In this document: positions 8,130 through 15,873 of the stretch, piece after piece
Layout: each line of letters starts with the position of its first letter
How positions within the stretch are numbered: the stretch's first letter is position 1
NCBI GenBank assembly: GCA_020848275.1
Contig: JADLAK010000015.1
Span: 124,001 to 188,000 of the forward strand
Direction of reading: 5' to 3'
DNA: 64,000 bases
From: Planctomycetota bacterium
GTDB taxonomy: Bacteria; Planctomycetota; UBA8742; UBA2392
Program-made: the position numbers and the translations under genes
Notes under the pieces: generated by a model
What the model was told of the DNA's origin: nothing
The model's database searches: none
The model's input: the letters and a program-made list of their open reading frames with translations, nothing else

Positions 8130-9278
8130 ATGGCCCAGAACGCCTTCGAAATCGTCAACCTTCATCCCGACCGGCAATGCCGCGCGTACATGATTGTCGA
8201 CCGCGCGCGCGGCGAGGCCGCGCTGCTCGATCCGCGCTTTGACGTCGTTTCCGCGTACATGGAACGCCTCAAGCGCGAGGGCCTCAGGCTCAAGCTCGCG
8301 ATCGATTCCCACACCCACGCCGACCACCTTTCGGGCTCTGACCGCCTGCGCAACCTTACCGGCTGCCGCATCGTGATGTCATCGGAGACCCGCAGCCACG
8401 TGCCCGATCACAAGATCGGCGACGACCAATCCATGCCCCTTGGCGGCGGCGAACTGCGCTTTTTGCATACGCCCGGCCACACGCCCGACAGCATGTGCGT
8501 GTTGACCGACCACACGCTGCTCACCGGCGACACACTGTTCATCGGCGGGTCAGCGCGCACGGACTTCATGGGCGGGTCGGCCGCGTCGCTGTTTGACAGT
8601 TTTAGACGCATCGAGGCCTTGGGCCCCGACGTCGCGATTTTGCCGGGCCACGACTACAACGGGTGCGTATCGAGCACAGTTGCGCAGGAGCTGCGCGCCA
8701 ACAGCGCGTTTGCCGAACGCGACAAGGACGCGCTTGTGCGCCGCCTCAGCATCAAAGGCGAATTGCCACTGAACATGCGCGAAATGCTGGCCTTCAACGT
8801 CGACGCGGGCATCCGCGAAAAGTCGATCGTGTCGCCGCGCGACAGCATATTGGCCGGCGACGTCAGCGAACATTTCACGGTAGTGGACGTTCGCACGGAC
8901 CCGGAGTGGTCCAGCGCACACATCCCCGGGGCTGTGCATATTCCCCTGCACGAAATCGAGACCCGCATCGGCGAACTCAAGGGCCGCCGCCGCCCGCTGT
9001 TGTTGACCTGCAAATCCGGCGTGCGCGCGACCTTGGCATTCATGGCCGCCCGCCTTGCCGGCGAACGCGACATGCTGCTGCTCGAGGGCGGCATGGACGG
9101 CTGGGCCGCCGCCGGACGCCCGATGGTCGCCGATGACGGACGCAAGCCGGTGGTCATCCCCATGGTCCAGGCAGGCCCGTCGCAGGCCTGCGCGGCGGGC
9201 GGCTGCGCCGCACCGGCGCCTGCCTTGGCCGAAGTCTTTGCCGGCAGCGCCCATTCGTGGTCCGACTGGGTGATTTAG
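8130..9278 (+). CDS. Persulfide dioxygenase-like metallo-beta-lactamase fused to rhodanese
   Basis: 382 residues. Residues 1-240 are a metallo-beta-lactamase fold: HTHADHLSG at 61-69, TPGH with H117, LTGDTLF with D134, and LPGHDYNG near 171. That is the ETHE1 pattern, which uses one Fe(II) to oxidise glutathione persulfide to sulfite. Residues 245-345 are a rhodanese domain with the six-residue active loop CKSGVR starting at C294, and EGGMDGW, a rhodanese C-terminal signature. Such fusions couple persulfide oxidation with sulfur transfer to or from thiosulfate. The C-terminus is rich in Cys/Ala (ACAAGGCAAP). Start ATG 8130; the upstream in-frame extension overlaps kdsC. Confidence 0.85.
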   Translation: MAQNAFEIVNLHPDRQCRAYMIVDRARGEAALLDPRFDVVSAYMERLKREGLRLKLAIDSHTHADHLSGSDRLRNLTGCRIVMSSETRSHVPDHKIGDDQSMPLGGGELRFLHTPGHTPDSMCVLTDHTLLTGDTLFIGGSARTDFMGGSAASLFDSFRRIEALGPDVAILPGHDYNGCVSSTVAQELRANSAFAERDKDALVRRLSIKGELPLNMREMLAFNVDAGIREKSIVSPRDSILAGDVSEHFTVVDVRTDPEWSSAHIPGAVHIPLHEIETRIGELKGRRRPLLLTCKSGVRATLAFMAARLAGERDMLLLEGGMDGWAAAGRPMVADDGRKPVVIPMVQAGPSQACAAGGCAAPAPALAEVFAGSAHSWSDWVI

Positions 9279-9296
9279 CCTGGCGGCAAGCACTCC

Positions 9297-9488
9297 TTGA
9301 AGCTGAAACTGCCCAAACCGGTGATTATCCGTGGCAAGAAGTACTATCCTACGGGGGAATTCGCCTACAACAGCCTCTACGATGAGAATCGTAAATCCTA
9401 CGAGGAACCGACCCCGGTTTATGTCACGCTGCAGTTCTACAAGAAGATGCTTGAGAAGCGTGCCGCCAAAGTCAAGCAAGCCGCCTAA
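9297..9488 (+). CDS. Small unknown basic protein
   Basis: 63 residues with an inferred TTG start. Rich in Lys and Tyr (IIRGKKYYPTGEFAYNSLYDE, split across two strands) with a helical lysine-rich C-terminus. Not recognised. It is accepted because codon choice and composition look like a real gene and it sits tightly between two genes on the same strand. Could be a nucleic-acid-binding or ribosome-associated small protein; that is only a guess from charge. Confidence 0.45.
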   Translation: MKLKLPKPVIIRGKKYYPTGEFAYNSLYDENRKSYEEPTPVYVTLQFYKKMLEKRAAKVKQAA

Positions 9489-9566
9489 CCACGCATTTTA
9501 GTGGCAGTTCCGGTTCCTTTTTTGTGAATGGTTTATTACCTTGCCGCATCCAAATCGGCGGCGGCT

Positions 9567-10352
9567 ATGGCTTCAAACCCTGTAAAAATCGTCGTCGGCA
9601 CGGGCAACCGCCACAAGTTCGACGAAATCAGAGCCATCCTCGCGGAGCTCAAGCATATCGAACTCGTGCCGCTGTCGGCTTATCCCGGCGTGCCGCCGAT
9701 TGAAGAAAACGAAAAGACCTTCGAGGGCAACTCCAAGAAAAAGGCGCTGGAACTTGCCCGTTTCCTGCGCCTCGCCGGCAACGTCAGCTACGCCAACCAG
9801 AGCACCGCGGCCGACGACGACGACGAAACGGATTTCGAGGCCCTGTCGGCCAAGCGGCACCGCGAAGTCAGTTCTCGCCGCAAGGCCGTCAAGCTGACCA
9901 GCAGCGGCCGCATGGAAGCGGTGCCGCCGCCCGATTACGACGTGCTGGTGATGGCCGACGACAGCGGTCTCGAGGTCGACGCGCTCAACGGCGCGCCGGG
10001 CGTGACCTCGGCTCGCTATGCGGGCCGCCACGGCGACGATTCCGCCAACAACCGGCTTTTGCTTGAAAACCTCAAGGGCGTGCCGACGGAAAAACGCCGC
10101 GCTCGTTTCGTCTGCACGATTGCGCTGGCTTGGCCTGACGGCGTGCTGATTAGCACGCGCGGCACCGTCGAGGGCCGCATCATCAACGAACTCAAGGGCA
10201 AGGGCGGCTTTGGCTACGACCCGCTGTTTTTCTACCCGCCGCTGGGCAAAACTTTTGGCGAAATCGAGGCGGAAACCAAGAACAAGCTCAGCCACCGCCA
10301 CAATGCCCTTACAAATTTCAAAGTTGAGTTACAAAAACTGCTGAAGGCATAG
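9567..10352 (+). CDS. rdgB: RdgB/HAM1 non-canonical purine NTP pyrophosphatase with an insertion
   Basis: 261 residues from ATG 9567; ATG-like starts upstream to 9528 add 13 residues. Removes dITP/XTP from the nucleotide pool by hydrolysing them to the monophosphate. Family motifs: VVGTGNRHKFDEI at 9-21, ENEKTFEGNSKKKA at 47-60, MADDSGLEVDALNGAPGV at 129-146, GGFGYDPLF and LSHRHNAL near the C-terminus. An insertion of about 50 residues at 71-124 (acidic AADDDDETD, then basic SSRRKAVKL) separates the N-terminal part from the ADDSG motif; typical RdgB is about 200 residues. Confidence 0.9.
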   Translation: MASNPVKIVVGTGNRHKFDEIRAILAELKHIELVPLSAYPGVPPIEENEKTFEGNSKKKALELARFLRLAGNVSYANQSTAADDDDETDFEALSAKRHREVSSRRKAVKLTSSGRMEAVPPPDYDVLVMADDSGLEVDALNGAPGVTSARYAGRHGDDSANNRLLLENLKGVPTEKRRARFVCTIALAWPDGVLISTRGTVEGRIINELKGKGGFGYDPLFFYPPLGKTFGEIEAETKNKLSHRHNALTNFKVELQKLLKA

Positions 10353-10405
10353 AGGTCGCGCCAAGGCACATGCTGTGGTATTAGGTAAGGCTGGAGGAAC
10401 GCATC

Positions 10406-11329
10406 GTGACTGCGAAAAAACTCAGTGAAAAGGTCTGGCGCAACGGCGAATTCATCAATTGGGAACAGGCGACGGTCCACGTCTGCGCCCATGTGATTCA
10501 TTACGGCAGCGCCGTGTTTGAAGGCGTGCGTGTTTACGACATGAACGGCAAGTCCGGCGCGTTCCGGCTGAAGGACCATGTGCGCCGCTTATTTGACGGC
10601 GCCAAACTTTACCGCATGCCGCTGAAGTGGTCGCAGGATGAGGTCATCAAGGCCTGCGTAGAAACCGTGAAGGCCAACAAGTTCAAGGCCTGCTATATCC
10701 GGCCCATTGCCTATCGCGACTACGGCCCTATGGGCGTCAACCCGCTGGGCAATCCGGTTACGCTCGACATCGTCACGTGGGAGTGGGGCGCCTACCTTGG
10801 CGCCGACGCGCTCGAGAAGGGCGTCGACATGCAGGTCAGCAGTTGGACGCGCAACCACACCAACAGCACGCCCCCCAGCGCCAAGTGCGCCAGCAACTAT
10901 GCCAGCAGCGCCCTGATCAAGATGGACGCAATTTCCAACGGCTATGCCGAGGGCATCGCACTCGACACCAACGGCTTTTTATCCGAGGGTAGCGGCGAGA
11001 ACATCTTCATCATCCGCGACGGACAGATTTACACGCCGGGCCTGCATCATTCGATATTGGGCGGCGTCACCCGTGACACGATTATCACGCTGGCGCGCGA
11101 ACTCGGCATCAAGGTGCACGAAACTACCATCGCCCGTCCTCAACTTTACGCCGCCGATGAAGTCTTTGCCGTCGGCACCGCCAGCGAAGTCACGCCGGTG
11201 CGCAGCATCGACAAAATCACCATCGGCGCGGGCGGCAAGGGCCCGATCACTACGCGCATCCAGAAGGCCTACCTCGACCTGGTAACCGGCAAAACTGAGG
11301 ACAAGTGGGGTTACATCACGCGTATCTGA
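10406..11329 (+). CDS. ilvE: Branched-chain amino acid aminotransferase
   Basis: 307 residues, class IV PLP enzyme making Leu/Ile/Val from their 2-keto acids. HYGSAVFEGVRVY at 32-44, RPIAYRDYG near 99-107, PLP lysine K160 in SAKCASNYASS, then GFLSEGSGENIFI and the EVTPVRSID loop. Length matches E. coli IlvE (309). GTG start at 10406 is supported by TGGAGGAACG upstream. It is followed by a strong hairpin. Confidence 0.92.
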   Translation: MTAKKLSEKVWRNGEFINWEQATVHVCAHVIHYGSAVFEGVRVYDMNGKSGAFRLKDHVRRLFDGAKLYRMPLKWSQDEVIKACVETVKANKFKACYIRPIAYRDYGPMGVNPLGNPVTLDIVTWEWGAYLGADALEKGVDMQVSSWTRNHTNSTPPSAKCASNYASSALIKMDAISNGYAEGIALDTNGFLSEGSGENIFIIRDGQIYTPGLHHSILGGVTRDTIITLARELGIKVHETTIARPQLYAADEVFAVGTASEVTPVRSIDKITIGAGGKGPITTRIQKAYLDLVTGKTEDKWGYITRI

Positions 11330-11350
11330 TTTCACCCGGACATCCCTTGC

Positions 11351-11387
11351 AAGGCCGTGACGAGTGCTAAATCTATGTCACGGCCTT
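11351..11387 (+). terminator. Perfect 11-bp hairpin after ilvE
   Basis: AAGGCCGTGAC (11351-11361) and GTCACGGCCTT (11377-11387) are exact reverse complements around a 15-base loop, 22 bases after the ilvE stop. There is no clear T-tract, so it may terminate weakly or stabilise the mRNA end. Confidence 0.6.
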
Positions 11388-11492
11388 ATGTATTTGCTGC
11401 AAGTCAGGCCATTGATCTTCACATTAAGTCCAAGTCGCCGCGGCAATTGAGTGCTAGAATTCGCGCCGTTCTGCAAGTGACTGGTTGGTCAA

Positions 11493-12101
11493 ATGCGCGT
11501 TTCGTCACCTAAACGAGAGCGCCGCCATGAACAACTGCTGAATGCGGCGCTAAAGGTTTTCTCCCGGGATGGCTTTGACGGCGCCTCAGTCGCGGATATC
11601 GCTGACGAAGCCGGCGTGGCCAAGGGCAGCATTTACCTTTATTTCGACAGCAAAGAGTCGCTGGCGGGCGACTTGGTGCAGCACGTCTTCACTCAGGATG
11701 ACGGCGCGGCTAGGCCGGGGACGGTGGAGAAGCCGCTGCAGCACATCGTGGCATTTTGCGAGAAGCAGGAGGAACGGATCCTCGCATTGGGTGAGTTCTC
11801 CGCGATCGTGCTGCACATGTGGGGCCAGGCAGGCAAGTCCGCGTCCTCGCACATCGCCCGCGGCGTGCGACAGATTTTCAACGAGTCGGCATTCTACATC
11901 GAGACACTTCTCGAGAACGCGCAGCGCATCGGCGAAGTCCCGCGCACGGTTAAACCGGGGCCGACGGGACGAGCGGTGCTTGCCCTGTGTTACGGGCTGA
12001 TCCAGCATCGCATCACTTTTGACAAGAATGCTCCTTCGCCCGCCGAAAGTTGCGGCGACGCGGTGCGGGTTTATCTGCGCGGGCTGGGGGCGCGAACCTG
12101 A
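11493..12101 (+). CDS. TetR-family transcriptional regulator
   Basis: 202 residues. The N-terminal DNA-binding domain is typical: LLNAALKVFSRDGFDGASVADIADEAG at 15-41, then VAKGSIYLYFDSKESL ends the recognition helix and the start of helix 4 (split here by description only). The C-terminal two thirds form the ligand-binding helices. Its stop overlaps the start of the next gene (TGATG), so it is co-transcribed with the V4R-like protein and probably the CruF-like gene, which are candidate targets. An ATG start with no obvious Shine-Dalgarno. Confidence 0.85.
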   Translation: MRVSSPKRERRHEQLLNAALKVFSRDGFDGASVADIADEAGVAKGSIYLYFDSKESLAGDLVQHVFTQDDGAARPGTVEKPLQHIVAFCEKQEERILALGEFSAIVLHMWGQAGKSASSHIARGVRQIFNESAFYIETLLENAQRIGEVPRTVKPGPTGRAVLALCYGLIQHRITFDKNAPSPAESCGDAVRVYLRGLGART

Positions 12102-12667
12102 TGCCAACATCCTCTTCGCCCGGTCCATACAAGCCCTTTGTCGCGCCGTCGCCCAAGAACATGATCGTCGGCCGGTCGATGAACACGTTTATCGACGGCG
12201 TAATGATTCGCGGCGTGGCGCGCGAAATCCTTGCGCGCGAAGGCCTCGAGGAAATCGACCCTGGCGCCATGTACCCTCAACAAAAGGGACTCGACGTGAT
12301 GCGGCGCATCGCCGAGAAAATCGGCGCCGAGACGTTGTTCTCCATCGGCTACCGCGTTCCTTACAACGCGGAGTTTCCCGATAGCATCCGCGACGTGCGG
12401 TCGGCCCTGGGCAGCATCAACCCGGCCTATCGCCTTGCCGTGCTGGGGACGAACATCGGCCGGTACGAGTTCTCGGAGCCGGAGCAGGGCCGCTACGAGG
12501 TGTTGTGCGAAAATCCCTATCCCTGCGATTTCGACCTGGGCATCGTCACGGCGCTGGTGGAGCGATACCGCGGCAGCCAGCTCTACCTGATTTCGCATGC
12601 GCCGGACTCCTGTCGAAAAAAGGCCGGCCCCCACTGCCGCTATCGCGTGGAGCGCGCGCCGAGGTAA
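12101..12667 (+). CDS. V4R / heme-NO-binding-like small-ligand sensor (tentative)
   Basis: 188 residues. The C-terminal half has NPYPCDFDLGIV, then SCRKKAGPHCRYRVER; a Cys pair (C-x6-8-C) with a G-x-C-x-Y-x-V ending is the pattern of 4-vinyl-reductase (V4R) type domains that bind small molecules or metals. The N-terminal part (GRSMNTFIDGVMIRG) resembles the preceding helical half of that fold. Translationally coupled to the TetR gene. Function unknown; a sensory or ligand-carrying role is inference. Confidence 0.45.
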   Translation: MPTSSSPGPYKPFVAPSPKNMIVGRSMNTFIDGVMIRGVAREILAREGLEEIDPGAMYPQQKGLDVMRRIAEKIGAETLFSIGYRVPYNAEFPDSIRDVRSALGSINPAYRLAVLGTNIGRYEFSEPEQGRYEVLCENPYPCDFDLGIVTALVERYRGSQLYLISHAPDSCRKKAGPHCRYRVERAPR

Positions 12668-12678
12668 AGTCGCGTTCA

Positions 12679-13596
12679 ATGCTCGAACTTCTGCACTCGC
12701 TGATTTTCCGGCCGTACGTGACGATTTTCCTGCTGGCCTTCCTCGCGCTGTCCTGGATGGAGCAGGGCAAGTTGCGCACACTGATCTGGATGGTCACGGG
12801 CTATTTCGTCGCATTGATTGCCGAATGGGGCAGCATCAACCACGGAGTTCCGTTTGGCGTTTACGTCTATCATATCGATGTGGAGGACAGCCCCCTCAAG
12901 AACGACCTGATCATCGCGGGCGTGCCTTTTTTCGACAGCCTTTCGTTCGCATTCCTGAGCTACGTGAGCTTCAGCTTCGCCCAGTACTTCATGTCGCCGC
13001 TGTGGGTGGAGGGCTGGGATCTGCAACGCGTTACGCCGCGGCACGTGCGTAACTCGGCGTCGGTGCTGTTTCTCGGCGCGGCGTTGATGACAGTGCTGGA
13101 TATCGTGATCGACCCGCTGGCGCACCTCGGCAAGTACTGGTTTTTGGGCGACATTTACCATTACCCGTCGCCGGGGGTGCATTTCGGCGTGACGATTGCG
13201 AATTATGTCGGCTGGTTTGTCGTGGGCTGGACCATCATCTTCATCAACCAGCGCGTCGATGCGTTCCTTGCGGCGCGCGAACACAAAAAGAAGAAACCGG
13301 TCATGCTCCTCCACGTGCCTTACAAAGGCGCGTTTTCGTCGCTGTTCTGGGGCGGCATTGCGGTCTTCATGCTCGCCACTACCTATTACCTCGGTTACGG
13401 CGATCACCCGGAAATCGACCACCCTCGCGTGCAATTGCAGGCGTTGACCGGCACTTTTTTGATGGCGCCGATTTTCCTGCTGGCGCTGTTGCAGCGATTC
13501 AAGCCGTCGAACATGGCGCGCGAAGAAGACGTACGCATGTGGCTCGCCGAGTATCCTTGCCCAAAACTTGCGGCCAAGCTCGACGAGCCGGGATAG
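12679..13596 (+). CDS. CruF-like (DUF422) carotenoid-biosynthesis membrane protein
   Basis: 305 residues, about seven membrane segments. Family-like features are EWGSINHGVPFGVYVY near 54-69, GVPFFDSLSF near 82-91, LDIVIDPLAH near 135-144, YHYPSPGVHFGV near 156-167 and NYVGWFVVGW near 172-181. This family includes carotenoid hydratases such as CruF. No other carotenoid gene is in the window, so the reaction is uncertain. Start ATG 12679 lies 12 bases after the V4R-like gene, in a likely operon with it and the TetR gene. Confidence 0.7.
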   Translation: MLELLHSLIFRPYVTIFLLAFLALSWMEQGKLRTLIWMVTGYFVALIAEWGSINHGVPFGVYVYHIDVEDSPLKNDLIIAGVPFFDSLSFAFLSYVSFSFAQYFMSPLWVEGWDLQRVTPRHVRNSASVLFLGAALMTVLDIVIDPLAHLGKYWFLGDIYHYPSPGVHFGVTIANYVGWFVVGWTIIFINQRVDAFLAAREHKKKKPVMLLHVPYKGAFSSLFWGGIAVFMLATTYYLGYGDHPEIDHPRVQLQALTGTFLMAPIFLLALLQRFKPSNMAREEDVRMWLAEYPCPKLAAKLDEPG

Positions 13597-13598
13597 CC

Positions 13599-14042
13599 AT
13601 GAACGTCTGCTTCGATTGCTGCGCGCTCAACCGCCTTTTTGACGCACCAACGCCTCGCGTCAACCGCGAGCGCGCGGGGATGAAGGTGATACTGGCGATG
13701 CTTCACGGCGGTCGGCACAAATTTGCACTCACTGATGTGCTCATGTACGAAGTTCGTAACTCGACGGACCTCGTCAAGCGCGCCGACCTGCTCAATTTGT
13801 TGCCCGGGCATGACCTGTTCGTTCCGGGTAGCACCGACCTAAAAGCCGAGGCTTTGACCCTGGCTCGCGCCGTAGGATTGGACACCACGGATGCTTTGCA
13901 TGTCGCCTCGGCCGCAGCCGTCGAAGGCATTCTGTTTACGACTGACGACCGAATACTTAAGATAGCCGATATGCTGCCGGTCGCGTTTGCAAGCGCTACA
14001 ATTTGCAATCCCGCAGAGTGGGCGAAGGTGTTGAAGCCATGA
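13599..14042 (+). CDS. PIN-domain ribonuclease (VapC-like)
   Basis: 147 residues. The acidic PIN residues can be placed: D6 in MNVCFDCCALNRLFD, the glutamate in VLMYEVRNS, DTTDALHVASA and FTTDDRILK. PIN domains are Mg-dependent RNases, in most small cases the toxin of a toxin-antitoxin pair. It lacks an upstream antitoxin; a 65-residue protein follows with a 4-base overlap. It sits two bases after the CruF-like gene, an unusual place for a free-standing toxin. Confidence 0.75.
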   Translation: MNVCFDCCALNRLFDAPTPRVNRERAGMKVILAMLHGGRHKFALTDVLMYEVRNSTDLVKRADLLNLLPGHDLFVPGSTDLKAEALTLARAVGLDTTDALHVASAAAVEGILFTTDDRILKIADMLPVAFASATICNPAEWAKVLKP

Positions 14043-14236
14043 AAAAGCAAAAGGTCAAACCAACCATTCCTCGTCGCAAGATCGGCGAAGGCGACTACAC
14101 CGAAGACCGCAAAGCATGGGCGGCAGCGGCAACGATGGAAGATTTTGAGGAGTTTTGCGAAAAGCATTCACTCGAAATGCTCGCCGAACTCGCCGCAATC
14201 CAGGCTGCAAAGCGGCGCAAGAAGAAGTCCGCCTGA
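14039..14236 (+). CDS. Small basic/acidic protein, putative partner of the PIN protein
   Basis: 65 residues, ATG overlapping the PIN stop (ATGA). The N-terminus is Lys/Arg-rich, the middle acidic (MEDFEEFCEKHSLEMLAELAA), the end AKRRKKKSA. Helical and charged like many antitoxins but without a recognisable DNA-binding fold. The role as antitoxin is inferred from position only. Confidence 0.5.
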   Translation: MKKQKVKPTIPRRKIGEGDYTEDRKAWAAAATMEDFEEFCEKHSLEMLAELAAIQAAKRRKKKSA

Positions 14237-14308
14237 CGCCACAATTGCTTGTGCTTGCTCCTGCAATTCGTCGCACATACGCTAATCCGGCCCTCGGAGA
14301 TGCGTTCC

Positions 14309-15808
14309 ATGCTCAAACGCCTCATATTTGCGTGGCCGCTGACGCTCCTGTTGCTTGCCCTGCCGGCGCTAACGCGCGCTGAAGACGCGCCCGCCGATCC
14401 GCCACAGGAAACGCCGCCCGAACAACCTGAGACTAAACCCGGCCGGCGTACCTATGATCGCGCCGCGCGCGACTGGACCCTGCTGTCGCCGCAAACCTGC
14501 CTTGGCGGCGATCCTGACGCCAAGATGCCCGGCCCCGGCAAGACCGCGACCTTCAGCGAATTCAAGGTCGAGTGTGAAGGCGCCAACGGCATCGTCGCCT
14601 ACAAGTACGTGCTCAACACACTCGCGCCGGGCAAAAAGTACCCGTTGATGTTCACCTTCCACGGCAACGGCGAATCCGGCAAGGGCAACGTCTCGAATCT
14701 CGGCCCGCTGATGATGGGCGCTGACCCTTGCCTTGTGTGCGGCATGCAGTACCAGCAGCTCGAGGCCGACGGCAAAACCAAATTCAACAACCCGCGCAAT
14801 TGCGACATGGACGGCACCTGCGCCGCCGCACGCTGGGTGCTTGAGAAAATGATCAAGGACTACCCCATCGACACCGAGCGCGTATTTGTCGGCGGCTTTT
14901 CGATGGGAACGCTCTATTCGTCGTACTGGACGGCCTACGAATGGTCGAAGGACCCCGAGACCTTCCCCTTCCGCGGTCTCATATTGTTCAGTTCGCCCGG
15001 CGTCCACGACCGCGAAAAACTTCCGCCCATTCCTGTTGTCTGCACCGTCGGCTCCGAAGAAGTCGCCGTGCTGGGCACCGTCAATGTCGTCGAAAACGTG
15101 CGGTCCTACTGCAACCTGCTTAACACCTGGGGCATCCCCAACACCTATCACGAAATTCCCAAGATGGGCCACGGCGTCAACGCCCGCTGCATCTGCATCG
15201 CGCGCGACCTGATCAACCAGTGCGGCGGCCCCGGCCTGCAATGGAAACCCGCCGGGGTCGTGTTGCCGGACCCGCTGCCCTTCAAAAGTGATGACGCAGG
15301 CGTGCGCGAGCTGATCGGGTTTTGCGCCGCCGACGACTGGGTCGGCGCGCGCAAACGCATCGCCGAAATCTGGGAGAACAAGAAGTTGAAGACCAAGGAA
15401 CGCCAGCCCGCCAAGGATTTCGAGAAGGAGATGGACAAGTTCGCGAAGTCCGAAATTTCGCGCCTTGAAAAGGAGATCGACAAGGCGATCAAGGCCAAAG
15501 AGTTCCCCAAGGGATGGCACGTCGCGCGGCTCAAGGCGCTGGTCGAGGCCTACAAGGATGAAACCTGGATGAAGGGCAAGGACCCTCTGGCGATCGTACG
15601 CAAGGCGGAAAGCGACGAATTCCCGCCCTGCGCCCGCGAAAACGAACGACGCGAGTTGTGGCTCGATGCCCTCGATTGCGAAAAGACCGACAAACGCGCC
15701 GACGCCCGCAAACTTTACGAGGACCTCGCCAAGCGCAAGGCCGAGGACAATGGCGCCAGCCTTTGGCCCAAGGCCGCCGAATACCGCCTGACATGGTGGA
15801 CGAAGTAA
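14309..15808 (+). CDS. Secreted alpha/beta-hydrolase (esterase-like)
   Basis: 499 residues with a signal peptide (MLKRLIFAWPLTLLLLALPA...). The hydrolase core shows FTFHGNGESG (oxyanion region) near residue 112, nucleophile elbow GGFSMGT near 195, and a late histidine in KMGHGVNA. Three Cys pairs are possible (C-x2-C, C-x1-C). The last 170 residues are charged helices rich in Lys/Glu, not part of the hydrolase fold, and may bind a partner or the cell wall. GGAG upstream favours ATG 14309 over 14300. Substrate unknown. Confidence 0.65.
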   Translation: MLKRLIFAWPLTLLLLALPALTRAEDAPADPPQETPPEQPETKPGRRTYDRAARDWTLLSPQTCLGGDPDAKMPGPGKTATFSEFKVECEGANGIVAYKYVLNTLAPGKKYPLMFTFHGNGESGKGNVSNLGPLMMGADPCLVCGMQYQQLEADGKTKFNNPRNCDMDGTCAAARWVLEKMIKDYPIDTERVFVGGFSMGTLYSSYWTAYEWSKDPETFPFRGLILFSSPGVHDREKLPPIPVVCTVGSEEVAVLGTVNVVENVRSYCNLLNTWGIPNTYHEIPKMGHGVNARCICIARDLINQCGGPGLQWKPAGVVLPDPLPFKSDDAGVRELIGFCAADDWVGARKRIAEIWENKKLKTKERQPAKDFEKEMDKFAKSEISRLEKEIDKAIKAKEFPKGWHVARLKALVEAYKDETWMKGKDPLAIVRKAESDEFPPCARENERRELWLDALDCEKTDKRADARKLYEDLAKRKAEDNGASLWPKAAEYRLTWWTK

Positions 15809-15873
15809 ATTCCTGAATTTCGGAACTCGCTACCACCCTTCGTCGTCCTATCTTTACGAAACGGGGGTAGATC

